DNA from: Beijerinckiaceae bacterium
GTDB lineage: Bacteria > Pseudomonadota > Alphaproteobacteria > Rhizobiales > Beijerinckiaceae
Length of the DNA: 12,749 nt
Direction of reading: 5' to 3'
Assembly: GCA_947380915.1 (NCBI GenBank)
Contig: CANCSY010000072.1
Coordinates: 1-12,749, forward strand
Below, in pieces: positions 6,979 through 12,749 of the stretch (positions are counted from its first letter, which is position 1; every line of letters starts with the position of its first letter). The notes under the pieces are model-generated. The model ran no database searches and had not been told where the DNA came from. It saw only the letters and a program-made list of their open reading frames with translations. The translations under genes were made by a program, and so were the position numbers.

Positions 6979-7141
6979 CCCGAAATTCCACATCAAACCA
7001 CGGGGTCGCCATGGCGGGCGTGGGAGCGCATCCACGCCTGGCCGACGCTTGTGCCCGGGCGCACGGAGGGCATGGGCGCCTTGCCCCCGGTTTCGTCTGG
7101 CGGAGCGGTCAAGGCTGGACTCGTGCATTCCCTCGACGTCA

Positions 7142-7151
7142 GCTAGACTTG
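7142..7151 (+). promoter_or_regulatory. GCTAG element upstream of Bug-C, possible -10 region
   Basis: GCTAGACTTG lies 49 bp before the ATG of Bug-C. Nearly the same word, GCTAGTTTG, lies 48 bp before Bug-D. A conserved word at a conserved distance before two related genes suggests the promoter core (CTAG-type -10), although I see no good -35. The ribosome binding site CAGGAG follows at about 7177-7182. Confidence 0.35.
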
Positions 7152-7190
7152 TCTGAAACTGATAATGGCAAGTCCACAGGAGACGTCCGA

Positions 7191-8168
7191 ATGAACAGCA
7201 GGCAAATCTTGCAGCGCAGCCTCTCCCTTGCGGGCGTCGGCGCGCTAGCCATGGGCCTCGGTCCCGCGTTCGCGCAGGAGGTCTATCCGTCCAAGCCCAT
7301 CGCCATGATTGTGCCTTTCGCGGCCGGCGGGACTTCGGATGTCATCGCGCGGCTGATTTCCGAGCAGATGAGCCAGGTCCTCGGGCAGCGGATCGTCAAC
7401 GAGAATGTGGCCGGCGCTGGCGGCGCCACCGGGCTCACAAAGGCCGCGCGGGCAAAGCCCGATGGCTATACGATCGCTATCGGCAATGTCGGCACCAACG
7501 CCGCCGCCTATACGATCTATCCCGATCTGCAATATTCGCCCGCGTCCTTCGCGCCCGTCGGCCTCATCGCCAAAACAATGCCCGCTATCGCCATAAGGAA
7601 GGAGTTCCCGGCGGCCACCACACAGGAGTTCCTGGCTTTCGCCCGGGCCAATCCCGGCAAGGTCAGCCTCGGCCATGCGGGCATAGGGTCGTCTAACTAC
7701 ATCATTTGCAGGCAGTTTCTGGCCGCCACGAAGATCGACGTGAATATGGTGAGCTACCGGGGCGCGGGGCCCGCGCTGAATGATCTCATGGGCGGGCATC
7801 TCGACGGGGTCTGCGACACCGCCACCTCGCTGGCGGGCTCAATCGAGGGCAGTTCCGTGAAGGGGCTTGTGGTGGCTTCAGCCCAGCGCCTGCCGACTCT
7901 GCCCAACGTACCGACTGCGGTGGAGGGGGGAATCCCCGAGTTTCAGGGCGAGGGCTGGAACGCCCTCTTCGTGCCGAAGGATACGCCAGCCCCAATCGTC
8001 GCCCGGCTGAACGAGGCCCTGCGCAAGGCCTCCGAAGACCCGGCCTATCGCAAGCGTCTGTCGGAACTCTCCGCTGTGGTCGCGGCGGGGCAGGAGTTCG
8101 AGCCGCCCTATGTGGAGGCGCTGGTGCCGCGCGAGGTCGAGAAATACCGCAAGCTTCTGAGCGATTAA
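7191..8168 (+). CDS. TctC/Bug family tripartite tricarboxylate transporter substrate-binding protein C
   Basis: The product has 325 residues from ATG 7191, which has CAGGAG eight bases upstream. The frame is open back to 6927, but that extension is low-complexity and lies before the signal peptide. The signal peptide is MNSRQILQRS, then a hydrophobic core with cleavage at AFA-QEVYP, near residue 28. Canonical Bug motifs follow: YPSKPIAMIVPFAAGGTSDVIAR (the first pocket loop), NENVAGAGGATG and KPDGYT. Later come ANPGKVSLGHAGIGS in the hinge, VSYRGAGPALNDLMGG in lobe 2, and LPNVPTAVEGGIPEF. It is a standard member, unlike the divergent pair A/B. The family binds carboxylates in the periplasm for TctAB-like permeases, none of which is visible here. 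It is separated from Bug-D by 103 bp and probably transcribed separately. Confidence 0.92.
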   Translation: MNSRQILQRSLSLAGVGALAMGLGPAFAQEVYPSKPIAMIVPFAAGGTSDVIARLISEQMSQVLGQRIVNENVAGAGGATGLTKAARAKPDGYTIAIGNVGTNAAAYTIYPDLQYSPASFAPVGLIAKTMPAIAIRKEFPAATTQEFLAFARANPGKVSLGHAGIGSSNYIICRQFLAATKIDVNMVSYRGAGPALNDLMGGHLDGVCDTATSLAGSIEGSSVKGLVVASAQRLPTLPNVPTAVEGGIPEFQGEGWNALFVPKDTPAPIVARLNEALRKASEDPAYRKRLSELSAVVAAGQEFEPPYVEALVPREVEKYRKLLSD

Positions 8169-8223
8169 GCGGTCGGCACCGTCGTGGCGAGCAAAGCGTG
8201 ACTCGGAAAATCCGGCGCTTTCG

Positions 8224-8232
8224 GCTAGTTTG
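8224..8232 (+). promoter_or_regulatory. GCTAG element upstream of Bug-D, possible -10 region
   Basis: GCTAGTTTG lies 48 bp before the ATG at 8272 and matches the word found 49 bp before Bug-C. The 103-bp gap holding it contains no terminator-like hairpin with a T run, so readthrough from Bug-C is also possible. A CAGGAG ribosome binding site stands at about 8259-8264. Confidence 0.35.
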
Positions 8233-8271
8233 CCGCCAGATCGCTCACGGTGCGTCCTCAGGAGATCCAAA

Positions 8272-9252
8272 ATGAATCGCAGACAGGCTTTGACAGGCGG
8301 CGTTTCCCTCGCCACCACCACCGCGCTCTGGCCCCTCGCCGGGCGAGGGCAGGAGGTCTGGCCCTCGCGCACCATCAAGATCATCGCGCCGGTTGCGCCT
8401 GGCGGCGGGGTGGATCTGGTCGCCCGCACCATGGGCGAACGTCTGGGCGAGGTGCTGGGGCAGGCCTTCGTCATCGAGAACCAGAGTGGGGGCGGGGGTC
8501 TCATCGCCTCTCAGGCCGTCACGAGGGCGGCTCCCGACGGCTACACGCTCATGCTTGGCTATGTGGGCACACATGGCACAAATCCGGCGGTGCGCAAGCT
8601 TCCATACGACGCGGTGAAGGGCTTCACCGCCATCGGCATGGTCGGCGGCACCCCCAATGTGCTGGTGGTTTCGCCGGAGGTTCCTGCAACCTCCGTCAAG
8701 GAACTGGTCGCCTACGCCAAGGCCAATCCCACCAGGCTGAGTTATGGCAGCGCGGGCGCCGGCACGCTGACACATCTGGTGATGGAGCAATTCAAGGACG
8801 CAACCCAGACCTCCATGAGCCATGTGCCCTATCGCGGCATCGCGCCAGCTATAATGGATGTGCTGGGCAACCATACCCAGGTGCTCTTCCCCGGGCTGGC
8901 CGCCGCCCTCTCCCAGATCAAGGGCGAAAAGCTCCGGGCGCTTGCGGTGACAGGCGCCCGCCGCCATCCCCTTTTGCCGGAAGTTCCCACATTGGAGGAG
9001 CTTGGCCTGCCCGGGTTCGATGGGGTGCAATGGTACGGCATCATGGGGCCGGCCGATATGCCGCCCGCCATCACCGCCCGCCTCAACACGGAGATCAACA
9101 AGCTGATCAATTCGCCCGAGTTGAAGGAGCGGCTGTCCAGCGAGGCGCTTGAGACCATGCCCATGAGCCCTGCCGCGTTCACCGACTATGTGAAGAAGGA
9201 CATCGAGAAATGGTCGGCGCTGGTCGCCGCCCGCAAGCTTGAGATGGATTGA
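8272..9252 (+). CDS. TctC/Bug family tripartite tricarboxylate transporter substrate-binding protein D
   Basis: The product has 326 residues from ATG 8272, with CAGGAG eight bases upstream. The N-terminus MNRRQALTGG followed by a mildly hydrophobic stretch and QEVWP looks like a twin-arginine (Tat) signal, whereas Bug-C has a Sec-like one. Mature motifs are canonical: IIAPVAPGGGVDLVAR, ENQSGGGGLIAS, APDGYTLMLG, ANPTRLSYGSAGAG, VPYRGIAPAIMDVLGN, HPLLPEVPTLEELGLPGF and WYGIMGPADMPP. The length is standard. It is related to Bug-C in layout but not a recent duplicate, as identity is confined mostly to motifs. No permease gene adjoins it. It is the last gene before the 670-bp gap and the low-GC adhesin-like gene. 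Confidence 0.92.
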   Translation: MNRRQALTGGVSLATTTALWPLAGRGQEVWPSRTIKIIAPVAPGGGVDLVARTMGERLGEVLGQAFVIENQSGGGGLIASQAVTRAAPDGYTLMLGYVGTHGTNPAVRKLPYDAVKGFTAIGMVGGTPNVLVVSPEVPATSVKELVAYAKANPTRLSYGSAGAGTLTHLVMEQFKDATQTSMSHVPYRGIAPAIMDVLGNHTQVLFPGLAAALSQIKGEKLRALAVTGARRHPLLPEVPTLEELGLPGFDGVQWYGIMGPADMPPAITARLNTEINKLINSPELKERLSSEALETMPMSPAAFTDYVKKDIEKWSALVAARKLEMD

Positions 9253-9482
9253 GCGCGCTCCCTAGGGCCTGCGCGCATGCCTCGGATTGCGGACGCCTCT
9301 GGTCGGCGATGGTTTGCACGACCGCCCGCCGATCTGAAACAAAAGTCGCCTTTGCGCTGAAAACCCTTCTTCTTGCGGCAGTTTTCGATGTAAAAATGCC
9401 ACATGTCTCCGCACATATGTGGATATCATCGGCGCGCCTTCTGACCCCGCGGGAACCGGCGTTGCCCTGATGAGCCCGTGGT

Positions 9483-9511
9483 TTGACATCCCTACCATCG
9501 ACCAAGATATT
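9483..9511 (+). promoter_or_regulatory. Sigma70-type promoter candidate for the giant repeat protein
   Basis: A perfect -35 hexamer TTGACA (9483-9488) is followed after exactly 17 bases by GATATT (9506-9511), matching TATAAT at four of six positions. Transcription from here would leave a leader of about 400 nt before the ATG at 9923. An alternative TTGACA lies at 9747-9752 in the AT-rich block, with TAAAAT 19 bases later. Confidence 0.4.
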
Positions 9512-9545
9512 GACGTTTAACGTGGTGATATATGAACCGTTGAAG

Positions 9546-9584
9546 GGTGCGAACAAATAGCCAAGGAAACAACCCTTTCGCACC
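9546..9584 (+). promoter_or_regulatory. Inverted repeat in the possible leader
   Basis: GGTGCGAA (9546-9553) and TTCGCACC (9577-9584) are perfectly complementary over eight bases, with a 23-base loop. If transcription starts near 9518 this would fold in the 5' leader about 340 nt before the start codon. I do not recognise a known riboswitch fold around it. Confidence 0.35.
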
Positions 9585-9660
9585 TGCGAAATCGGCAGGG
9601 TTCTCGCTTGGGCGTCCGAAGGGAACCTAAGGCACTCACGGACAGGTTTGTATCAATTTA

Positions 9661-9840
9661 ATTAATATGTTACAAAAATAGAAAGTATATCCAAGCATCT
9701 GGAACTGCTAAAAAATCGAACAAGCAAAACGATAAATTACAAAAGCTTGACAATAAAACTCATATTAAAATTAAAATAGTTATTACATATCTATACATGC
9801 TTGTAAATAAAAATACACTTTACAGCAGCTAGCTACGGCA
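9661..9840. other. AT-rich block upstream of the adhesin-like gene
   Basis: A hand count gives 48 G+C in 180 bases, about 27%. A sampled line in Bug-D (8401-8460) has 75% and one in the repeat gene (11761-11820) about 52%. The block has several A and T runs and no open frame of interest. Such blocks are typical targets of xenogeneic silencers. In alphaproteobacteria the Ros/MucR zinc-finger proteins play that part and are known to control surface and secretion genes. That link is inference. Confidence 0.8.
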
Positions 9841-9854
9841 ATAGACTTAGGCAG

Positions 9855-9867
9855 GTGAAAATTTCAC
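9855..9867. promoter_or_regulatory. GTGAAA-A-TTTCAC dyad, possible operator
   Basis: This is a perfect 13-bp inverted repeat around a central A, at the edge of the AT-rich block and 56 bp before the ATG of the repeat gene. Its symmetry suits a small dimeric regulator. It would sit inside the leader if the 9483 promoter is used, or near a later start site. Confidence 0.35.
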
Positions 9868-9922
9868 GGCGCTCGATTCGCTTTTACAGCGAGGGTGCCT
9901 AACGCGCTTAGAGGCCTTCAAA

Positions 9923-12749
9923 ATGCCGATCTCCAACTCCAAGACGATTCAGACCCTCATCGACTTTGCTGAGCAGGGCTCCTTTACCGCTGGCTACGTG
10001 GTCGAGGACACTGGTGCAGCTCTGGCTCTCGATGCGGCGGCCAATGGAGGCTTGGGGCGGTTTATCAGTGCTGTGAACGGCAATCCGGCGGTTGTATTTA
10101 CGAGCACCGAGACGAGCGTTGATCGCGTGAATGCGGTGAACGCCGCCACGACTGGCGTGGTTACGGCGACTATCAATGCGTCAGCGGCTGAGTTAGCAAA
10201 TCTGACCGGTTGGGGTTCAGGGTCGCACAATCAATACACCATTCATGTCGATGGCCAGATCAGCCTTGCTGAACTCCAGGCGCTCGACGCCAAGACTGAT
10301 GGGATGATATATGCCGATGTGACCGGTACTGCCTCAGATCTGGCCGTCACCCTTGGGGGGCTGACGAACAATAACATCACCGTCCACGATGTGCACGTTA
10401 CGGATTTGGGGACTGTCGCTGAGTTAAATGTAATCTGGGCTCATAGAGGGTCTGGAACTATTTACTTCAATGGAATCCGTGATGATGTCAGCAATCTGGT
10501 GAATGCAGACGGCACTGCCGGGGCGCCGGATGCCGCGACATGGTACGCGGCTCAGGCTTCTTTTGACGTTCAGGGTCTCCCGTCGATAGCGCAGATCAAG
10601 AAGATAGACGACCTGAACGGCTCTGGCGCCATAGCCTATTCCACCATCGCTGACAGCTACGCGAACATCAACGCTGATGCTGGTGCTTTTGGAGCCAATG
10701 TTGGCGCCGGTAAGGACATAGTGGTGATTGCCGGCTCCGCGCCGGACGGCAAGCCGACTATTGCGGATCTTGGTCTCAACGGTGTCGCTGGTTTGGTGGA
10801 TAGCAATTCGCAGACTTACGCATCGTCAGTTACGGCGCCGGTGATCACGGATGCCGCATCCAACCTGATGTCGGACGTAAATGCCACGCAGGGCGGGCAC
10901 GGGAAATATATCGCGACAGCCACAACAGTGAATGTTGTGGACGATAATAACGATATAGCGTCAATCACCGACCTCAATGACATCGCCTTCGCATTCAAGG
11001 GGACGACCTTGACGTGGGACAGCGTGTCGGGAGATGCGAATGATTTGGCCGTTGACGCGTCTTGGAACGGTCATGTCGGTCGGTTTGTGACCGGCGGGCA
11101 CAAGGTGTTCGTCGATAACGGCACAGCGACCGTTGATAACCTGAACGATATCAATCAAAGCACGACAGGCAAGGTGACGGCGAGCCTGGTTGCTTCAGCG
11201 GCTGATCTCGTGCGGCTTGATGGGCGTGGCGCCGGTTCGGGCAATGACTATACGATCCAGGTTACTGGACCTGATATCTCAGTTTCGGCCCTCGTCACGC
11301 TCGATGACAAGACAACAGGCGTGATTACCGCATCGGTCTCCGGCGCAGCTTCGGTGCTTGCGGATTTGGTTGGCGTAGATAATGGCAATCATATCGACGT
11401 CACCGTGACAGGCCCGGTGTCGCTTGCTCAGTTGAAGTTGTTTGATGCGCATAATGGTAACGGCGCATTGGTCTATACCGAGATCAAGGACGATGCGAAT
11501 AATTTCGCTCATCCTGACACGGGCGCCCTGACAGCCGACGCAACGACTTATGTCAAGTCGGGAATAGGCGTGACTTTGAACAGTGCCGCCACCATCGCTC
11601 AGTTAGATGCGTTGGATAGCGCTAATGGCGGTGGGGTTCTTGCCTATACTGTCATCGCAGATACAGTTGCAAATCTGCAATCCGACCAAAGCATCTCTGG
11701 TGGCAATTACACTGCCGGGAAGGTGGTGCATGTTATCGCCGATGCCGTCGCGGGCGCCCCGAGCATCAGTCAGTTGGCAGCTATCGCCGATTATCTTGTT
11801 TCGCCCCCATACTCAGTGGATGCGGTTGTTATCAAGGATATCAGCGCAAACCTCGCTGCTGACATCACAAGTAACATTGCTTTCCCAGGTGTCGGTCGCT
11901 TTATCAACGGTACTGTGAATGTCGAAGTTGATGGCGTTGCGGCTCTGCCTGATCTTTTGATTATAGATCCTGCGACTGATGGCGTAATCACCTTTACCAA
12001 GATCAGCGGAACTGGCGCGGCTCTGGCGGCGGAGACCACTCCGGTAAGCAGTCACTACTACGTCAGCGGATCCCGCGAAGTCATCGTGGATGCCGGTACG
12101 GCTTCGATTGGCTATCTAAACACGATCAATGCTGCCACCACAGGCAAGGTGACTGCGGACCTGATTGCTTCTGCTCAGGACCTCCTCACCCTTGATGGAC
12201 CTGGAACAGGTTCGGCGAATGAATACGCGATCCAGGTCACTGGTCCGAATATTTCGGCTTCAGCCCTCGCCACGCTCGATGGCAAGACCACCGGCGTGAT
12301 TACTGCTACGGTCGCCACAGCCGATGCTTCTGACATCGCTGCTGCTTTGACCAATTTGGGCCTCAATAACGTCAGTCCCAACCTTATTACCGTCACGGTC
12401 AATGGTGGAGCCGGGATTGCCGATCTGAAGGCCCTGGCCCTGAAAACGACCCTGACCTATTCGTCGATCTCCGATAGCGTCGAAAATCTGTTCGATGCCG
12501 GTACTGCGGCTTTGAAGCTTGGATATGATAGGCTGGTGAACGGCCATGCCGTAACAGTGACTGGCGCTCCGAGCATCGCCCAGCTGGCTGCTTTAAACAC
12601 AGCGCACGCACCTTCATTGGCCTTCACGCAGGTTACCGATACCGCCGCCAATTTGGCTGCTGATCAGGGCGCGGGCGCTCATTATAGCTCTAACGTCAAC
12701 ATCAGGGTCATTCCTGCCAGCGGTGTCGCTCCGACGATCTCGGATCTCA
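9923..12749 (+). CDS. Giant beta-repeat surface/adhesin-like protein (3' end beyond window)
   Basis: The frame is open from ATG 9923 to the window edge, with 942 codons visible and no stop. The start is firm: GAGG lies eight bases upstream, the frame is closed by TAG at 9848, and no ATG, GTG or TTG occurs between. There is no signal peptide or transmembrane segment, and the N-terminus (MPISNSKTIQTLIDFAEQ) already aligns to a repeat unit. The whole visible part is built of degenerate units of roughly 60-70 residues. Each has a strand such as ITVTVxG, then SxAQLxxLDxxTxG, a YxxIxDxxxNL segment, and a D/G/N-rich turn. These group into a higher-order repeat of 325-338 residues. Composition is rich in Ala, Asp, Gly, Thr, Val and Asn. 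I see only one Cys-free repeat array and no catalytic motif. Lack of an N-terminal signal and repeat-only architecture fit a type I-secreted (RTX/LapA/BapA-like) adhesin whose secretion signal would be at the unseen C-terminus. T-ending codons are more frequent than in the left genes, suggesting a different history. Confidence 0.85.
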   Translation, partial: MPISNSKTIQTLIDFAEQGSFTAGYVVEDTGAALALDAAANGGLGRFISAVNGNPAVVFTSTETSVDRVNAVNAATTGVVTATINASAAELANLTGWGSGSHNQYTIHVDGQISLAELQALDAKTDGMIYADVTGTASDLAVTLGGLTNNNITVHDVHVTDLGTVAELNVIWAHRGSGTIYFNGIRDDVSNLVNADGTAGAPDAATWYAAQASFDVQGLPSIAQIKKIDDLNGSGAIAYSTIADSYANINADAGAFGANVGAGKDIVVIAGSAPDGKPTIADLGLNGVAGLVDSNSQTYASSVTAPVITDAASNLMSDVNATQGGHGKYIATATTVNVVDDNNDIASITDLNDIAFAFKGTTLTWDSVSGDANDLAVDASWNGHVGRFVTGGHKVFVDNGTATVDNLNDINQSTTGKVTASLVASAADLVRLDGRGAGSGNDYTIQVTGPDISVSALVTLDDKTTGVITASVSGAASVLADLVGVDNGNHIDVTVTGPVSLAQLKLFDAHNGNGALVYTEIKDDANNFAHPDTGALTADATTYVKSGIGVTLNSAATIAQLDALDSANGGGVLAYTVIADTVANLQSDQSISGGNYTAGKVVHVIADAVAGAPSISQLAAIADYLVSPPYSVDAVVIKDISANLAADITSNIAFPGVGRFINGTVNVEVDGVAALPDLLIIDPATDGVITFTKISGTGAALAAETTPVSSHYYVSGSREVIVDAGTASIGYLNTINAATTGKVTADLIASAQDLLTLDGPGTGSANEYAIQVTGPNISASALATLDGKTTGVITATVATADASDIAAALTNLGLNNVSPNLITVTVNGGAGIADLKALALKTTLTYSSISDSVENLFDAGTAALKLGYDRLVNGHAVTVTGAPSIAQLAALNTAHAPSLAFTQVTDTAANLAADQGAGAHYSSNVNIRVIPASGVAPTISDL
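10118..11131 (+). repeat. Higher-order repeat copy 1 (residues 66-403)
   Basis: This copy starts VDRVNAVNAATTGVV and is 338 residues long. It contains the landmarks NQYTIHVDG, LQALDAKTDG, GAIAYSTIADSYANI and PTIADL in order, and ends HKVFVDNGTAT. It is the most diverged of the three copies. Confidence 0.7.
11132..12106 (+). repeat. Higher-order repeat copy 2 (residues 404-728)
   Basis: This copy starts VDNLNDINQSTTGKV and is 325 residues long. It has the same landmarks in the same order: NDYTIQVTG, LVTLDDKTTG, GVLAYTVIADTVANL, PSISQL, and an end REVIVDAGTAS. Its first part, 11168-11338, is the best DNA-level match to copy 3 (12143-12313), both 171 bp long and offset by 975 bp. Confidence 0.75.
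12107..12749 (+). repeat. Higher-order repeat copy 3 (residue 729 onward, cut by window edge)
   Basis: This copy starts IGYLNTINAATTGKV. It shows NEYAIQVTG, LATLDGKTTGVITA, PSIAQL, LAFTQVTDTAANL and PTISDL before the window ends, in the order of copies 1 and 2. About two thirds of a copy is visible. Confidence 0.75.

Larger units (their letters stand above)
9253..9922. other. 670-bp gene-free region before the giant repeat protein
   Basis: I find no supportable gene here on either strand. Short open frames exist at 9249-9470 (+) and 9179-9583 (-), but they have no family features. The stretch holds a CCACAT/ATGTGG inverted repeat (9399-9404 and 9417-9422), a promoter-like site (9483-9511), a GGTGCGAA/TTCGCACC inverted repeat, a 180-bp AT-rich block (9661-9840) and a GTGAAA-A-TTTCAC dyad (9855-9867). 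A small hairpin TCGCT/AGCGA lies at 9878-9892. It looks like the control region of the downstream gene, with a long untranslated leader possible. No clear terminator for Bug-D is seen: the GCGCGC self-complementary steps after its stop lack a T run. Confidence 0.6.

Noticed and set aside
6927..7190. N-terminal extension of Bug-C (88 codons)
   Set aside because: A clear signal peptide and ribosome binding site fix the start at 7191. The extension overlaps the cysteine-rich gene's start and has no protein features.
9179..9583. Leftward 134-codon and rightward 73-codon open frames in the gap after Bug-D
   Set aside because: They overlap the Bug-D end or the promoter-like region, lack recognisable motifs or good ribosome binding sites, and have no known-family look.
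9661..9840. AT-rich block as a replication origin, attachment site or CRISPR leader
   Set aside because: There are no DnaA-box clusters or iterons, no integrase or tRNA neighbour, and no direct-repeat/spacer pattern.
9512..9922. Known riboswitch (for example cyclic-di-GMP class) in the leader of the giant gene
   Set aside because: Inverted repeats are present but I could not match the conserved core of any riboswitch class. Left as an unexplained leader.
9994..12651. Several short leftward open frames inside the giant gene
   Set aside because: The rightward frame is continuous for 942 codons with ordered protein repeats; the leftward ones are fragmentary shadows.

Overview
The window looks like a chromosomal piece from a GC-rich alphaproteobacterium, possibly Hyphomicrobiales. 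That placement is an inference from base composition, codon use and gene families; no rRNA, tRNA or phylogenetic marker is present. There is no transposase, integrase, CRISPR array or tRNA gene in view.

Left part (1-6039). A PF04909-type amidohydrolase, cut by the left edge, runs leftward. Divergent from it is a tight rightward run of five genes: an ABC-type periplasmic solute-binding protein, a two-domain VOC (vicinal oxygen chelate) protein A, two adjacent TctC/Bug-like binding proteins A and B, and VOC protein B. Gaps are 55, 2, 34 and 12 bp, and a strong hairpin terminator follows (6065-6099). Genes A and B of each family are clear paralogues, so the run holds a duplicated [VOC + binding protein] pair in the order VOC-A, Bug-A, Bug-B, VOC-B. 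With the amidohydrolase it resembles an uptake and degradation locus for a small organic acid or aromatic compound. The substrate cannot be read from the sequence.

Middle part (6118-9252). A glutathione S-transferase and an overlapping small cysteine-rich protein run leftward, convergent with the operon. Two more TctC/Bug-family binding proteins (C and D) follow rightward, each with its own ribosome binding site and a shared GCTAG element about 48 bp before the start codon. No membrane component of any ABC or tripartite tricarboxylate transporter is in the window, so all five binding proteins are orphans locally.

Right part (9253-12749). A 670-bp gene-free stretch contains a 180-bp block of about 27% GC (hand count), a promoter-like TTGACA-17-GATATT site and several inverted repeats. 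It leads into a very large open frame that starts at 9923 and is still open at the right edge (942 codons visible). The protein has no signal peptide and consists entirely of degenerate beta-rich repeats, arranged in a higher-order repeat of about 325-338 residues. It is most likely a giant surface or type I-secreted adhesin-like protein. Its lower GC and different codon use set it apart from the catabolic genes to its left.
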